DNA from: Sceloporus undulatus
Lineage: Eukaryota; Chordata; Lepidosauria; Squamata; Phrynosomatidae
Direction of reading: 5' to 3'
Length of the DNA: 64,000 bases
Assembly (NCBI RefSeq): GCF_019175285.1
Contig: NC_056527.1
Coordinates: 20,989,390-21,053,389, forward strand
Part shown: positions 1 through 8,145 of the stretch, piece after piece
Layout: the number at the start of each line of letters is the position of its first letter
Position numbering within the stretch: the first letter of the stretch is position 1
Made by a program: the position numbers and the translations under genes
Notes under the pieces: generated by a model
Databases searched by the model: none
What the model was told of the DNA's origin: nothing
The model's input: the letters and a program-made list of their open reading frames with translations, nothing else

Positions 1-454
1 AACAGCAGGATACAAACAGGTTCTTTTAAGACCAGCCACAGATTATTATTTATGTTGCTTGATTTACTGATGGCTAGATTTGGGTTTTTAACCTTCCAAA
101 TACTTACATGAGTTTCATAGAAAAAATGATTCCTAATAGTTCCATGAGATGACAAATACTTGAGAAGTTTCTTCTCACTGATTTTGGAAGGACAGTTAAT
201 TAACACGGTCCTTTGCGCTTGTTCTTGTCTTTCTGCCAGGACTTCACTGAACGTCTTCTTTCTGGTGCCAGTTTCAACATCTAGGAGGCAGGAGAATAAA
301 GATTTAGGCAAATCTGGTTGCATGAGCTTTCCAGTCTGGCAAGAACACATTGAATTTGTATGTGTGTGTGTGTAAAATGTCAACAATAGCAGATAACTCT
401 TGAGAGCTAGATTAGGGACCATGCGGCCCCAAGTCTTTTTTTGTGGTCTCCCTC
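1..454. other. MTPAP intron 1 or flank, no recognised element
   Basis: AT-rich sequence with a short (GT)n near 361-373. If the minus-strand MTPAP exon 1 call is right, this lies in its first intron. No coding exon or repeat family was recognised. Confidence 0.4.
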
Positions 455-505
455 AGGGTCGCCATAAATCGGAAATGACCCCAAGGCAACAACAACAACA
501 ACAAA
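455..505 (+). mobile_element. Sauria-type SINE 3' tail
   Basis: The segment GGGTCGCCATAAATCGGAAA is followed by a CAACAACAA tail. This is the BovB-like 3' end shared by Sauria SINEs; the tRNA-like head is not evident. Confidence 0.6.
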
Positions 506-508
506 TTA

Positions 509-863
509 CACTCATCCCTCCATATTTGCTAGAGTTAGGGGCACAGGACCCCCGTGAATATGGAAAAACCACAAATAACAAAAACACAATGTTTTTATCT
601 GAGAGGATAGCTCTCTGGGAATCTCTAGGTCCTTTGGTACAACGTCCGACAGACACTGGCCATAGGACTGCACTGGAGCAGCTACAAAGGGCTAGTAGAG
701 CGTTCTCTCTAGGGATCTCTAGGTCTTTCAATGCAACATTTAGTTAAAGTTGACCATAGAGTTTCCCTGGAGGACCTAGAAGCTCCTAGAGAGAACATAT
801 CAATCAAATCCGTGAATAATCATATCCACAAATATCAAAGCCGCAAATAGGGAGGGATGAATG
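509..863. mobile_element. TA-flanked MITE (pogo/Tigger-like), ~355 bp
   Basis: Terminal inverted repeats CACTCATCCCTCC at the left and GGAGGGATGAATG at the right are flanked by TA on both sides (507-508 and 864-865). The internal sequence is non-coding. Related copies lie at 2949-3497 and, inverted, at 59941-60309. TA target duplication suggests the Tc1/mariner/pogo superfamily. Confidence 0.7.
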
Positions 864-982
864 TACAGACCCCCAGAAACAGACCTTTGGGACTACAACT
901 CCCAGCATCTGGCCACTAGGATACTAGGAGCTGTAGTTCCAAAAATGCTTCGCTAAATATAGCGTCTATTACTAAAGCCCCC

Positions 983-1175
983 GGAGCCAGGGCAGTGGCT
1001 TGAGTCTTAGACTCTGGAGACCAGGGTTCGAATTCCGGTTGGGCAAGGAGTCACACTCTCTCAGCCTCCTCGGGGGACGAAGGCAATGGCAAACCTCCCC
1101 TGGACAAGCCTTGCCAAGAAAGCCCCAGGACGGCTTCGCTTTAGGGTCAGAGACCACTTGAAGGCGCGCAGCAAG
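983..1175 (+). mobile_element. Sauria SINE (tRNA-derived)
   Basis: The tRNA-like head has a B box (GGTTCGAATTC at about 1025-1035), then GGCAAGGAGTCACACTCTCT, GGCAATGGCAAACCTC and CTTGCCAAGAAA, and a BovB-like 3' part. It is nearly full length and sits about 75 bases past the MTPAP exon 1 donor, within the presumed intron on the opposite strand. Confidence 0.8.
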
Positions 1176-1250
1176 ACATGGCTACATTCGCCCTGTCCCC
1201 CCAGACGCTCTTGAAGACCACCATTTCCAGGCTTAAGGCTGCTCTCATAC

Positions 1251-1380
1251 CAGGCTCGCTGCCTGGGGCCTGCCGTTCTCTCAGCGCTTCCGTGGAGTTG
1301 AACCGCAGCTCAGCCCGGCGTGAAAAGCACAACCTCCGGCAGAAGCGAGGCAAAGGACAGCGCGCTATGGGGGCCGCCAT
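1251..1380 (-). CDS. MTPAP: Probable first coding exon of MTPAP (mitochondrial poly(A) polymerase)
   Basis: Reading leftward from an ATG at 1380-1378, the frame gives 43 codons plus one base before a good splice donor (CTG|GTATGAG, exon end 1251). The peptide starts MAAPIARCPLPRFCRRLCF, is rich in Arg and Cys and has no early acidic residues, as in a mitochondrial presequence; it ends ALRERQAPGSEP. From memory, human MTPAP begins with a similar Arg-rich leader and has an EQPSGSVETG stretch at about the same distance. The gene also neighbours MAP3K8 in divergent orientation in other amniotes. MTPAP adds poly(A) tails to mitochondrial transcripts. The ATG has G at +4 and lies inside a YY1-like ATGGCGGC motif in a CpG island, as is common for nuclear mitochondrial genes. 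The other exons would lie left of the window. The leader is fast-evolving, so the gene name rests mainly on synteny and this short resemblance. Confidence 0.6.
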
Positions 1381-1477
1381 GACAGGGAAAAGGTGGCCGG
1401 GCTTCACTGCGCCTGCGCGGCGGTGACGTATCTGTACGGAATGGTGCGAGGTGAGAGACCGCTACGGGGTCCGCCAT
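1310..1477 (-). other. Upstream ATG / possible uORF from the duplicated start codon
   Basis: The distal promoter unit carries its own ATG at 1477 (minus strand) starting MADPVA, a near copy of the main MAAPIA start. Its frame is offset from the main frame (97 bases apart) and stays open for 55 codons, ending at 1310 beyond the main ATG. If transcription starts upstream of 1477, this would be an overlapping uORF that lowers main-frame translation. If it starts between the two ATGs it is silent. It is not proposed as a protein gene. Confidence 0.4.
1409..1431. promoter_or_regulatory. NRF1-like plus CRE-like motif pair, proximal copy
   Basis: GCGCCTGCGC at 1409-1418 is followed six bases later by TGACGTAT at 1424-1431. 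NRF1 sites are typical of nuclear genes for mitochondrial proteins. The pair sits about 30-50 bases upstream of the predicted MTPAP ATG (minus strand), so it may overlap the transcription start region. Confidence 0.5.
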
Positions 1478-1504
1478 GTCTGAAGCGGGTGGATGGGGTT
1501 CAGC

Positions 1505-1527
1505 GCGCCTGCGCGGCGATGACGTAA
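1505..1527. promoter_or_regulatory. NRF1-like plus CRE-like motif pair, distal copy
   Basis: GCGCCTGCGC at 1505-1514 and TGACGTAA at 1520-1527 repeat the proximal pair with the same spacing, 96 bases farther from the predicted start codon. This is the second unit of the tandem promoter duplication. Both core motifs are intact in both copies. Confidence 0.5.
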
Positions 1528-1675
1528 CCGCCCCCGGAATGGTACGGCGCGAGGGTCTTTTATTCCTCAAGAAACCGCGAACGCTGTTCCTCAATGAGTG
1601 GCTCAAGGAATATGTTGAGTGACTGGACTGAAAAGAAGAAGAACAAGGAGTTCCTGGTTCCCACGAATTTAAGGC

Positions 1676-1840
1676 GCCTCTGCACTGTAGAAATAACGGG
1701 ATTTGTAGTTTTGTGAGGCACCAGCATTCTTGGGCAGAGGAAGCTGAAGGCCTTGTAAAACTACAAATCCCAGGGTTCCATAGGATGGCACTAGAGCACT
1801 TAAAGTGGGGTCAAACTATATTATCTTTACAGTGAGGAAC
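1676..1840. mobile_element. Palindromic hAT-type MITE, diverged copy
   Basis: Inverted segments ATTTGTAGTTTTGTGAGGCA and AAAACTACAAATCCCAGG with outer CACTGTAGAAATAA and TTATCTTTACAGTG arms mark a worn member of the abundant CTGCAG-MITE family seen throughout the window. Confidence 0.55.
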
Positions 1841-1855
1841 TGTAGATACGCCCAG

Positions 1856-2370
1856 GCTGCATCTACACTGCATAAATAATGCAGTTTGACATCACTTTAA
1901 ATGCCACAGCTCAGTGCTGTGGACTCCTGGGATATGCAGTTTGCTGTGGTGACCAGATGTTCTAATAACTTCAAAGGAGGACGATGCACCGCAAAATATA
2001 GGACTTTCAAGGAAATTGGAGAGCATTCCAAAACAAAAGCAAAGAGCACTAATATAAATATGATGTCATGCTTCTCAGTCATGCTCAAAATGGAGGACAT
2101 TTTGAAATTCCTCCTGGGCAGAAGGTTGAAATGTAGGACATGTCCTGGGAAAGGAGGACACCCAGTCACCCTGGTTGTGCCGCCAGACATCTCTGATAGA
2201 GAAGGCTACATTTATTTATTATTTATTTGGAGTATTTATAGCCCACTTTTCAGCCACAAAGGCTCTCAGAGCAGCTAAATGTCTCACAAAACTACAAATC
2301 CCAGAATTCCCTAGCATTGAGCCATGGCAGTTAAAGCAGTGTCAACCTGGATTATTTCTGCAGTGGGGAT
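1856..2370. mobile_element. hAT-type MITE with two nested insertions
   Basis: The left arm (GCATCTACACTGCATAAATA, 1856 on) and right arm (ATTATTTCTGCAGTGGGGAT, ending about 2370) belong to one CTGCAG MITE. It is split at about 1948 by an element of about 225 bp and again at about 2209-2274 by a T/A-rich piece resembling a LINE 3' end. All three layers are non-coding. Confidence 0.6.
1949..2173. mobile_element. TIR element nested in a hAT MITE
   Basis: Ends GTGACCAGATGTTC and GGACACCCAGTCAC are inverted relative to each other. The interior contains repeated GGAGGACAT-like blocks. A related fragment occurs at 58620-58670. The family was not recognised. Confidence 0.45.
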
Positions 2371-2373
2371 GCT

Positions 2374-2945
2374 GCCCCCCATACAGATCACTTTGTGTAG
2401 AGGCCAAAATGATTCAGCCATGTGGCTCCATAGAATAGCATAACGTAAATATCTGCTGCCTTTTTCAGTTTATAGTTTCCCACTCGCCTAATTCACAAAT
2501 ATGTTGCTTTTGACCATTGAGTTTTTATTCTTATCTATTAAGGTTAGCCAATGGCACCAGTACAGATGACGTCAACACCACCCCATCCTCCTCCCATATC
2601 CCCATGCTTCCTTCCCCAAATCCTACTCAGGTTCCAATTGCCTCACCAAGGATGAGGGCTGATGTGTTTCTGAGCTCTCTGGGGGCATATATATATAGCA
2701 TATATTACAAGAGATTCAAGTAAGAGAGGTTCAGGTTGATGGGCAGCCATTTTGAGATGCTATTTGCCACCACATGCTGGTCATTGACCGCAATAATACA
2801 TTTCATATTTGCCACCACAATTATTCATCAATTGAATCAAATTCCTGCCAGAACTATCAGGACTCAAGGACCTGGGGTCATCCAAATGATGCTGGATCCC
2901 ATCACTTTCCACAAGCCTGGCTTGTGAAGAGGGAGGGTGAGAGTT
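2374..2945. other. Intergenic, no recognised element
   Basis: Ordinary AT-rich sequence between two transposons; short chance open frames only. Nothing with coding or RNA-gene character was seen. Confidence 0.4.
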
Positions 2946-2948
2946 GTA

Positions 2949-3497
2949 TATTTGTCCCACAATATTCGCTAGGGTTAGGGGCACAAAACCCCCGTGAATA
3001 TGGAAAAACCGCAAATAACAAAAACACCATATTTTTACCTGAGAGGACACCTCTCTAGGACTCTCTAGGTCAGTGGTTCCCAACCTGTGGGTCGGGACCC
3101 CTTTGGGGGTCGAATGACTCATGGGAGTCGCCTAAGGCCATTGGAAAATACCTATTTAATTACAGTTTTGAAGTAGCAATTAAAATAATTTCATGGGTTT
3201 GGGTCACCACAACATGAGGAACTGTATTAAAGGGTTGCGGCATTAGGAAGGTTGGGAACCACTGCTCTAGGTCCTCCAGTGCAATGACAGACACTGATCA
3301 TAGAACTGCACTGGAGGAGCTACAGATGCCTAGTAGAGTATTCTCTCTAGGAATCTCTAGGTCTTTCAGTGCAACTTTTAAAGTTGACCATACAGTTGCG
3401 CTGGAGGACCTAGATATTCCTAGAGAGAACATATTAATCAAATCCATGAATAATTAAATCCGCAAATATCAAAGCCACAAATAAGGAGGGATGAGTG
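2949..3497. mobile_element. Second copy of the CATCCCTCC TA-flanked MITE, interrupted by a SPIN-like element
   Basis: TA duplications at 2947-2948 and 3498-3499 flank ends matching the 509-863 element, including the shared AGGGTTAGGGGCACA block. Removing the inner insertion with one target duplication leaves about 347 bp, close to the 355 bp of the first copy. Confidence 0.7.
3071..3264. mobile_element. SPIN-like hAT MITE, 194 bp, with perfect 8-bp target duplication
   Basis: It begins CAGTGGTTCCCAACCTGTGG and ends GGTTGGGAACCACTG, with ACATGAGGAACTGTATTAAA near the right end. It is flanked by CTCTAGGT at 3063-3070 and 3265-3272. The termini match the SPIN (Space Invaders) hAT family known from Anolis and several mammals. 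It is inserted in the older MITE at 2949-3497. Confidence 0.8.
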
Positions 3498-3499
3498 TA

Positions 3500-4115
3500 G
3501 TTCAAGAATATCTATTTACTCCAATCTAAACAATGAAAACAAAGGCATGTTTCCTTGAGTGGGGAAAAGATGAGATACAATAGTAGCTGTATGTGTGTAA
3601 ATGTTCATTAAACCACTATTTTCTCATGTTTTACCTTTGTTTTACCTTTTCAAACAGATGATTATTCTAAAGGCAAATTGATCATAAGGGATCTAACCAG
3701 GAAGATTCCTGACTGCTTTTGCTGTCTGTCCCCATCTTCTTTTCTCACCATATTATTCTGATGTCTCAGAAAAGGAGGAGTCCATGTATGTGCTTATTAC
3801 TTGGTATGTAATCTTTCTCATAGAGCTACCTGACAAATATGTACACGTGAGAAAGACAGGTGAAGAATCCTTCCACTTTTCAAGCCCAGTTATGTAGGTG
3901 ACCATCCACCCACTTTTTGATGAGGAATTCTTTGCTCTTGAAGAATGACTGAATGAATAATTAGAAGTACCAAAGGTGGGGGAATCCAGCACTTTCATAA
4001 AATAATAATCACCCAAGATTAAGGCTGTGGTATAAATTATTAAATATACATCTGTACAATAATTCCCTGGTTAAGGTCTTTTTATACATAGTTTGTCTGT
4101 GTGTGCGCGCACACC
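3500..4115. other. Intergenic, no recognised element
   Basis: AT-rich DNA with a short alternating GTGTGTGCGCGCACAC tract near 4098-4113. No gene or repeat family was recognised. Confidence 0.4.
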
Positions 4116-4299
4116 TTCAGTGTTGAACCATGAATTTCATTGGGTTTTCTTAGGCAAGGAATACTCAGAGGTAGTTTTGCTAGTTCCTTCTCCAGACATA
4201 CATCCTACTTTACCTGATATTTGTTGGTGGTCTTCCATCCAAGTACTAACCAGAGCTGACCCTGCATAGCTTCCAAGATCAGACTGATATTTGGTGCCG
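4116..4299 (-). mobile_element. 5S-rRNA-derived SINE (5S-Sauria type)
   Basis: The right half (TCCATCCAAGTACTAACCAG, then GACCCTGCATAGCTTCC) is the reverse complement of vertebrate 5S rRNA internal promoter sequence. The left half (GGGTTTTCTTAGGCAAGGAA) is the SINE body. It is diverged and lacks a full 5S gene, so it is a SINE and not a functional 5S copy. Confidence 0.75.
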
Positions 4300-4639
4300 G
4301 AAATCTGGACTCGACATTGCAGAAAATCACTCTCTTAGAATTCAAGATACAAGAGCACCCAGGTATTCCACAGAATGATTCAACAGACAAAACATAGCGG
4401 GCTGCATACTAGATAAGCTTCTAGGTTCCCCATCTGGTATGTTCAATTTAAAAACTACTTCAGAGACAGTAGGGCTAGAAGAGACTCCTGTGCCAGCGAT
4501 CATGGTGTGTGTCTGTGCATGCCTGCTACACATCAAGAAGGCACCAGACAGACAGGAAAATGTCTATATTTTGGTTCAGCCGTTAATCAAAATGAAGACT
4601 GAATTTAAGAAATTAAAAGAAGACAAATACATGGAAGGA
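4300..4639. other. Intergenic, no recognised element
   Basis: Short stretch between a SINE and a BovB fragment. No supported feature was seen. Confidence 0.35.
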
Positions 4640-5106
4640 CATCTATGAAGGAACTAGATAAGATTCTCAGGTGAGTCATTGGACTAATTGAATACCAAAG
4701 TCAGGACCTTCCATACCACAGCATTTAGAATGGCTGGACAGTGAAGAGAGGTGACAGAAAAAAATTCAATCTGTTTGAATTGTGGTGCTGCAGGAGAGCT
4801 CTATGGATTTCATGAACACCAAAATGATAAATAAATGGGCGCGAGAACATATCAAGCCTGAACTCTCAGTAGAAGCCAAAATGATTAAACAAACTATCAC
4901 ACTTTGGGCATGTCATGAGATGACATAACTCATGACTCAAGATATTACCTGGTAACTTGAAGGTAGTAGGAAAAGAGGAACACCTCATCACCTAGGTAGA
5001 CTGACTCAGATAAGAAGCCAGAGCCATGAGTTTCCAAGACCTGAGCAGGCTGTTAACCACAAGTTCTCTCATTCATATGGTGATGGTACCTAACAACAAC
5101 AACAAG
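4640..5106 (+). mobile_element. BovB (RTE) LINE 3' end, diverged
   Basis: The frame fragments resemble the C-terminus of BovB reverse transcriptase (a NSFELWCWRR-like block at about 4760-4800, the FGHVMR-like block near 4905). A GGCACTT/TAACAACAACAACAA-type tail follows at 5090-5106. It is 5' truncated and broken by stops and indels. Confidence 0.7.
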
Positions 5107-5195
5107 AAATGACTGGATGGCACCCAAAACAACAAATTAAACAACTAAAACTAATCAAAATTTCAGTTATTTCCCAAGTGTAATCTCTTGTCCAT

Positions 5196-5738
5196 GGGCC
5201 CATTCACACTATGCAACTGTAGCACAATGATTCCATGGGCCACTTCTACAGAATGTAAGGATTTGGAGTTTAGGGAGCAATGGATTCAAGCTACAGGAAA
5301 AGGGGTTCCACCTTAATATTAGGAAGAACTTCATGATGGTAAGAGCTGTTCAACAGTGGAGCACGCTTCTATGGAGGGTGGTGGAGACTCCTTCTTTGAA
5401 GGTTTTTAAACAGATGGCCATCTGTTAGAAGTGTTTTGATTGTGCATTCCTGCATGGCAGGGGGTGGACTGGATGACACTTTTGATCTCCAGTTCTATGA
5501 TTCTATGAAACTAGGGAGGAGTATTTGGGGCTATATTTCAGAGGAAGAAAATGGCAAAACCACCTCAGTATTCCATGTGTAAGAAAACCCCCATGAGTAG
5601 TCTTGAAGGCACGCACACATACATACTCTTAGAATTCTTAATCACTGAGCTCTAGTGCATTTCTAAACAATTCCCAGGATATTGCTGTTGCAGTTAAAGG
5701 GGAATAAAGTGCTATAATTGCATAGTCTGAATGGGCCT
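5196..5738. mobile_element. TIR DNA transposon (GGGCCCATTCACAC ends) carrying a CR1 insertion
   Basis: The left end GGGCCCATTCACACTATGCA (5196) is the inverted counterpart of TGCATAGTCTGAATGGGCC ending at about 5738. The interior is split by a CR1 3' fragment (5275-5507). No transposase frame is present. Confidence 0.65.
5275..5507 (+). mobile_element. CR1 LINE 3' end
   Basis: Diagnostic pieces in order: GGAAGAACTTCATGATGGTA, GGCCATCTGTTAGAAGTG, CCTGCATGGCAGGGGGTGG, and the CR1 terminal repeat ATTCTATGATTCTATG-like end at 5493-5507. It is 5' truncated. Confidence 0.85.
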
Positions 5739-5957
5739 CAGGTTTCTCCCCACATGAAGTGAATTTTCTCACAGTTCTTGAAGTGAAGTTGTGTGGAGTT
5801 AATTTTGTAATCTGTGAGGATTACTGAATGGTCTGAAAACTAAATGTGTTGTACATAAGATAAAATTTGGATCTTTATCTTACATTTTAGCACAAGGTAA
5901 TTGGAATGGCAGCAAGGATATGAACTCTGTTCACACATGAAGGTTGAATGTAACTTA

Positions 5958-6423
5958 GGGCCCTTTCATACGACACAGCTGTAGAATTATGATTCCATTT
6001 GAACTGCCATTGCAGCATCCTATGGAGTCCTGGGATTTTAGTTTAGGCAGTGGTATCTTGAATTCCGAAAGCCAAGATGAGCAAATTGGGGTTGTCATAC
6101 TTTGGCCCTGTCATAAGAAAGCACAACCCATTTTAAATACAATAATGTTAGGAAAGGTAGAGGGTAGCAGAAAGTGAGGAAGGCTGCCTACCAGATGGAT
6201 ACACTCAATCAGGGAGGTCATAGGCCTGAATCTACAGGACCTAAGCAAAGTGGAGGATAGGGGGTTGTGGAGTTGTCTCATCTACAGGGTCTCCATGAGT
6301 CGGAGTCAACTGGAGGGCAGTTAACAACAACAATTTGGAATTATCTAGTGCCTCAACAAAGTACAAAGCTCAGGATTCCACAGGATGTCAGCACAGCAGT
6401 GTTGTGTGTAGTGTGAAGGGCCT
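5958..6423. mobile_element. TIR DNA transposon (GGGCCCTTTCATAC ends) with nested BovB
   Basis: Left end GGGCCCTTTCATACGACAC follows TA at 5956-5957. The right end GTGTGAAGGGCC (to about 6422) is its inverted match. A BovB 3' fragment interrupts it. A sibling family with GGGCCCATTCACAC ends lies at 5196. Confidence 0.6.
6075..6334 (+). mobile_element. BovB LINE 3' end
   Basis: A YFG-like block (TACTTTGGCCCTGTCATAAG) leads to the terminal BovB sequence GGGTCTCCATGAGTCGGAGT, then CTGGAGGGCAGTTAACAACA. It is 5' truncated and non-functional. Confidence 0.8.
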
Positions 6424-6901
6424 TTAGATTTTTTAATAGAAGGAGTAGTTCACACTATCTCACCTTTCTGTGATGGTGAGATTGGGTGCATCTGTGAGGC
6501 AAGAAGCTATACTGATGGTAGCAGTGCAGCTAGTAGGGTCTCCCATATCAGACGTCAATAAGATTTCAAGGGAAATCCATCAATATAACCATAATCCAGA
6601 TTTATGCTCCAACTACAGAGGCAGAAGAAGAGGAAACTGAAAGATTCTGTGCTGGACTCCAGGAGGAAATTGATCACATACCAGAGGAGAAATTCTAGGT
6701 AATCATGGATGATTGGAAAGCAGAAAAAAGAGAAAAAAAGAGCAGAATCAAAGACTGTACAAATATCTTGCCTAGGATCAAGAAATGAAGCAGGACAACC
6801 ACTGATTGAATGTTGGGATGCCAACAGTTTCTTTACCACAAACACATTCTTCAAGCAACTATAGAGATGACTGTATCATGGGCATCACTTGATGGCCAAT
6901 G

Positions 6902-6904
<3 letters not shown>

Positions 6905-6961
<57 letters not shown>

Positions 6962-7110
6962 TTATTTATATACCGCCCTTCCTGAGATCAGGGCAGTTTA
7001 CAACATAAAACAAGCAAATAACAATTTAAAAACAGTAACATCTTCACAATCAAATATAAAAACAAGACAAAACAAAAGCCCCCGTTAGCCAATCCTCTTG
7101 CAGAGTACAA
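6905..7110 (-). mobile_element. (TAA)n microsatellite and L2/CR1-like LINE tail
   Basis: A pure TAA run (about 6905-6957) adjoins TTTATTTATATACCGCCCTT and AGGGCAGTTTACAACATAAA. This matches, on the minus strand, the GGGCGGTATATAAATAAA-plus-TAA tail typical of some reptile LINE 3' ends. Confidence 0.55.
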
Positions 7111-7269
7111 GGAGTACAAGGAGGCCTGCTAGGACTGTGATTGATATAGACCTCATAATTGGAAGCAGAAAATGGAGAAACTCCATTCTCTGCAAAAACA
7201 AGACCAGGAGCAGATATAGCAAGACTGTGAACTACCATTAAGCCTAATTGACTGGGAGCCAGAGGAATT

Positions 7270-7523
7270 CAGTGGTACCCCGGGATACGAATTACCCAGC
7301 TTACGAATTTTTCGGGATACGAAAAAATCCCATAGGGATTTATTGTTTCGGCTTACGAAGGTTTTTTCGGGTTACGAAAAAACCTCGGCGCTATTTCGCC
7401 ACCGGAGGGCAGCAGAGAGCTATTTTTTTCCATTAGCGCCTATGGCAATTCAGGTTACGAAGGTTTTTCGGGTTACGAAATTAGCCGCGGAACGAATTAA
7501 TTTCGTAACCCGAGGTACCACTG
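7270..7523. mobile_element. 254-bp palindromic MITE (GTTACG family), copy A
   Basis: Ends CAGTGGTACCCCGGGATACG and CGAGGTACCACTG are inverted. The body is made of repeated GGTTACGAA/TTCGTAACC blocks and could fold into one long hairpin. It is flanked by TT on both sides here, where other copies have TA. It is inserted in the BovB at 6475-8145. Confidence 0.8.
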
Positions 7524-7719
7524 TTCTGGATTGAAGCTTGGGTTATTGTCAGGGAGGAATACAAAAAGATTCTCTCTGCAGCCACAAAGAGACATCTCAG
7601 TGGATGAGAAGGGAATTGTTCAGGCTGTTAAGGACAGATGAGAAGCAGACTAGGATGTGGAAGAGCAGTTATGAAAAAACTAGACAAGATCCCGAAGTGT
7701 AAAGATATACCACCGAATA

Positions 7720-7973
7720 CAGTGGTGCCTCGGGTTACGAAATTAATTCGTTCCGCGGCCGCTTTCGTAACCCGAAAAGCCTTCGTAAGCCGAATTGCCA
7801 TAGGCGCTAATGGGGAAAAGCCGCGATTCCGTGCGAAAAAGCCGAAAAAAGCACCAAAAGTTTTTTCGTAACCCGAAAAAACATTCGTAACCCGGAACAA
7901 TGATTCCCTATGGGATTTTTTCGTATCCCGAAAATTTCGTAACCTGGGTATTTCGTATCCCGAGGTACCACTG
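7720..7973. mobile_element. 254-bp palindromic MITE (GTTACG family), copy B
   Basis: CAGTGGTGCCTCGGGTTACG at the left and CGAGGTACCACTG at the right, with TA target duplications at 7718-7719 and 7974-7975. It has exactly the same length as copies A and C and interrupts the same BovB. Confidence 0.85.
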
Positions 7974-8145
7974 TACTAAAATTAGGATGGTCCATGCCAT
8001 TGTAGTTCCCATTTTTATGTATGGTTGCAAAAGCTGGTTAGTGAAAGAGAGCTGATAGAAAGAGAATCATTTCATGAAATGTGGTGTTGGAGGAGAGTTC
8101 TGCAGATCCCATGGACTGCTAAAACAGATTTCTACAGCCTGTGAC

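Larger units (their letters stand above)
1363..1556. repeat. Tandem duplication of a ~97-bp promoter/start-codon block
   Basis: Unit 1 (about 1363-1459) and unit 2 (about 1460-1556) share the same ordered landmarks, offset by 96-97 bases: CCGCCAT (1374 and 1471), GCGCCTGCGC (1409 and 1505), TGACGTA (1424 and 1520) and CGGAATGGT. On the minus strand the unit includes the ATG and the first codons: ATGGCGGCCCCCATAGCG at 1380 and ATGGCGGACCCCGTAGCG at 1477 differ at two of 18 bases. The units have diverged by scattered substitutions and small indels. Confidence 0.75.
1150..1580. promoter_or_regulatory. CpG island, probable MTPAP promoter
   Basis: This is the most CpG-dense stretch in the left 20 kb. 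It holds two GCGCCTGCGC (NRF1-like) boxes, two TGACGTA (CRE/ATF-like) boxes and two ATGGCGG (YY1-like) boxes, and surrounds the minus-strand first exon. No TATA box is evident on the minus strand, which fits a housekeeping promoter. The repeats on both sides are ordinary AT-richer DNA. Confidence 0.65.
6475..8145 (+). mobile_element. BovB (RTE) LINE fragment cut by three insertions
   Basis: Pieces in order: endonuclease region at about 6545-6900 (translated IQIYAPTTEAEEEETERF), continued at about 7130-7260 (IDY...SRKW-like), and the RT C-terminal region at about 7540-7718 and 7976-8145 (FEMWCWRRVL-like). The interruptions are a (TAA)n-linked LINE-tail piece at 6903-7130 and two 254-bp MITEs. 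Stops and frameshifts are frequent. The order of pieces shows that one original insertion was later broken up. Confidence 0.7.

Noticed and set aside
1178-1426. Plus-strand frame starting MATFALSPQTLLK that also looks like a leader peptide
   Set aside because: It lies antisense to the better-supported MTPAP exon, has a weaker start context and no downstream exons on this strand.
7268-7525. Open frames inside the GTTACG MITEs that look alike in several places
   Set aside because: The similarity comes from copies of a palindromic transposon; lengths and frames are not conserved as proteins.
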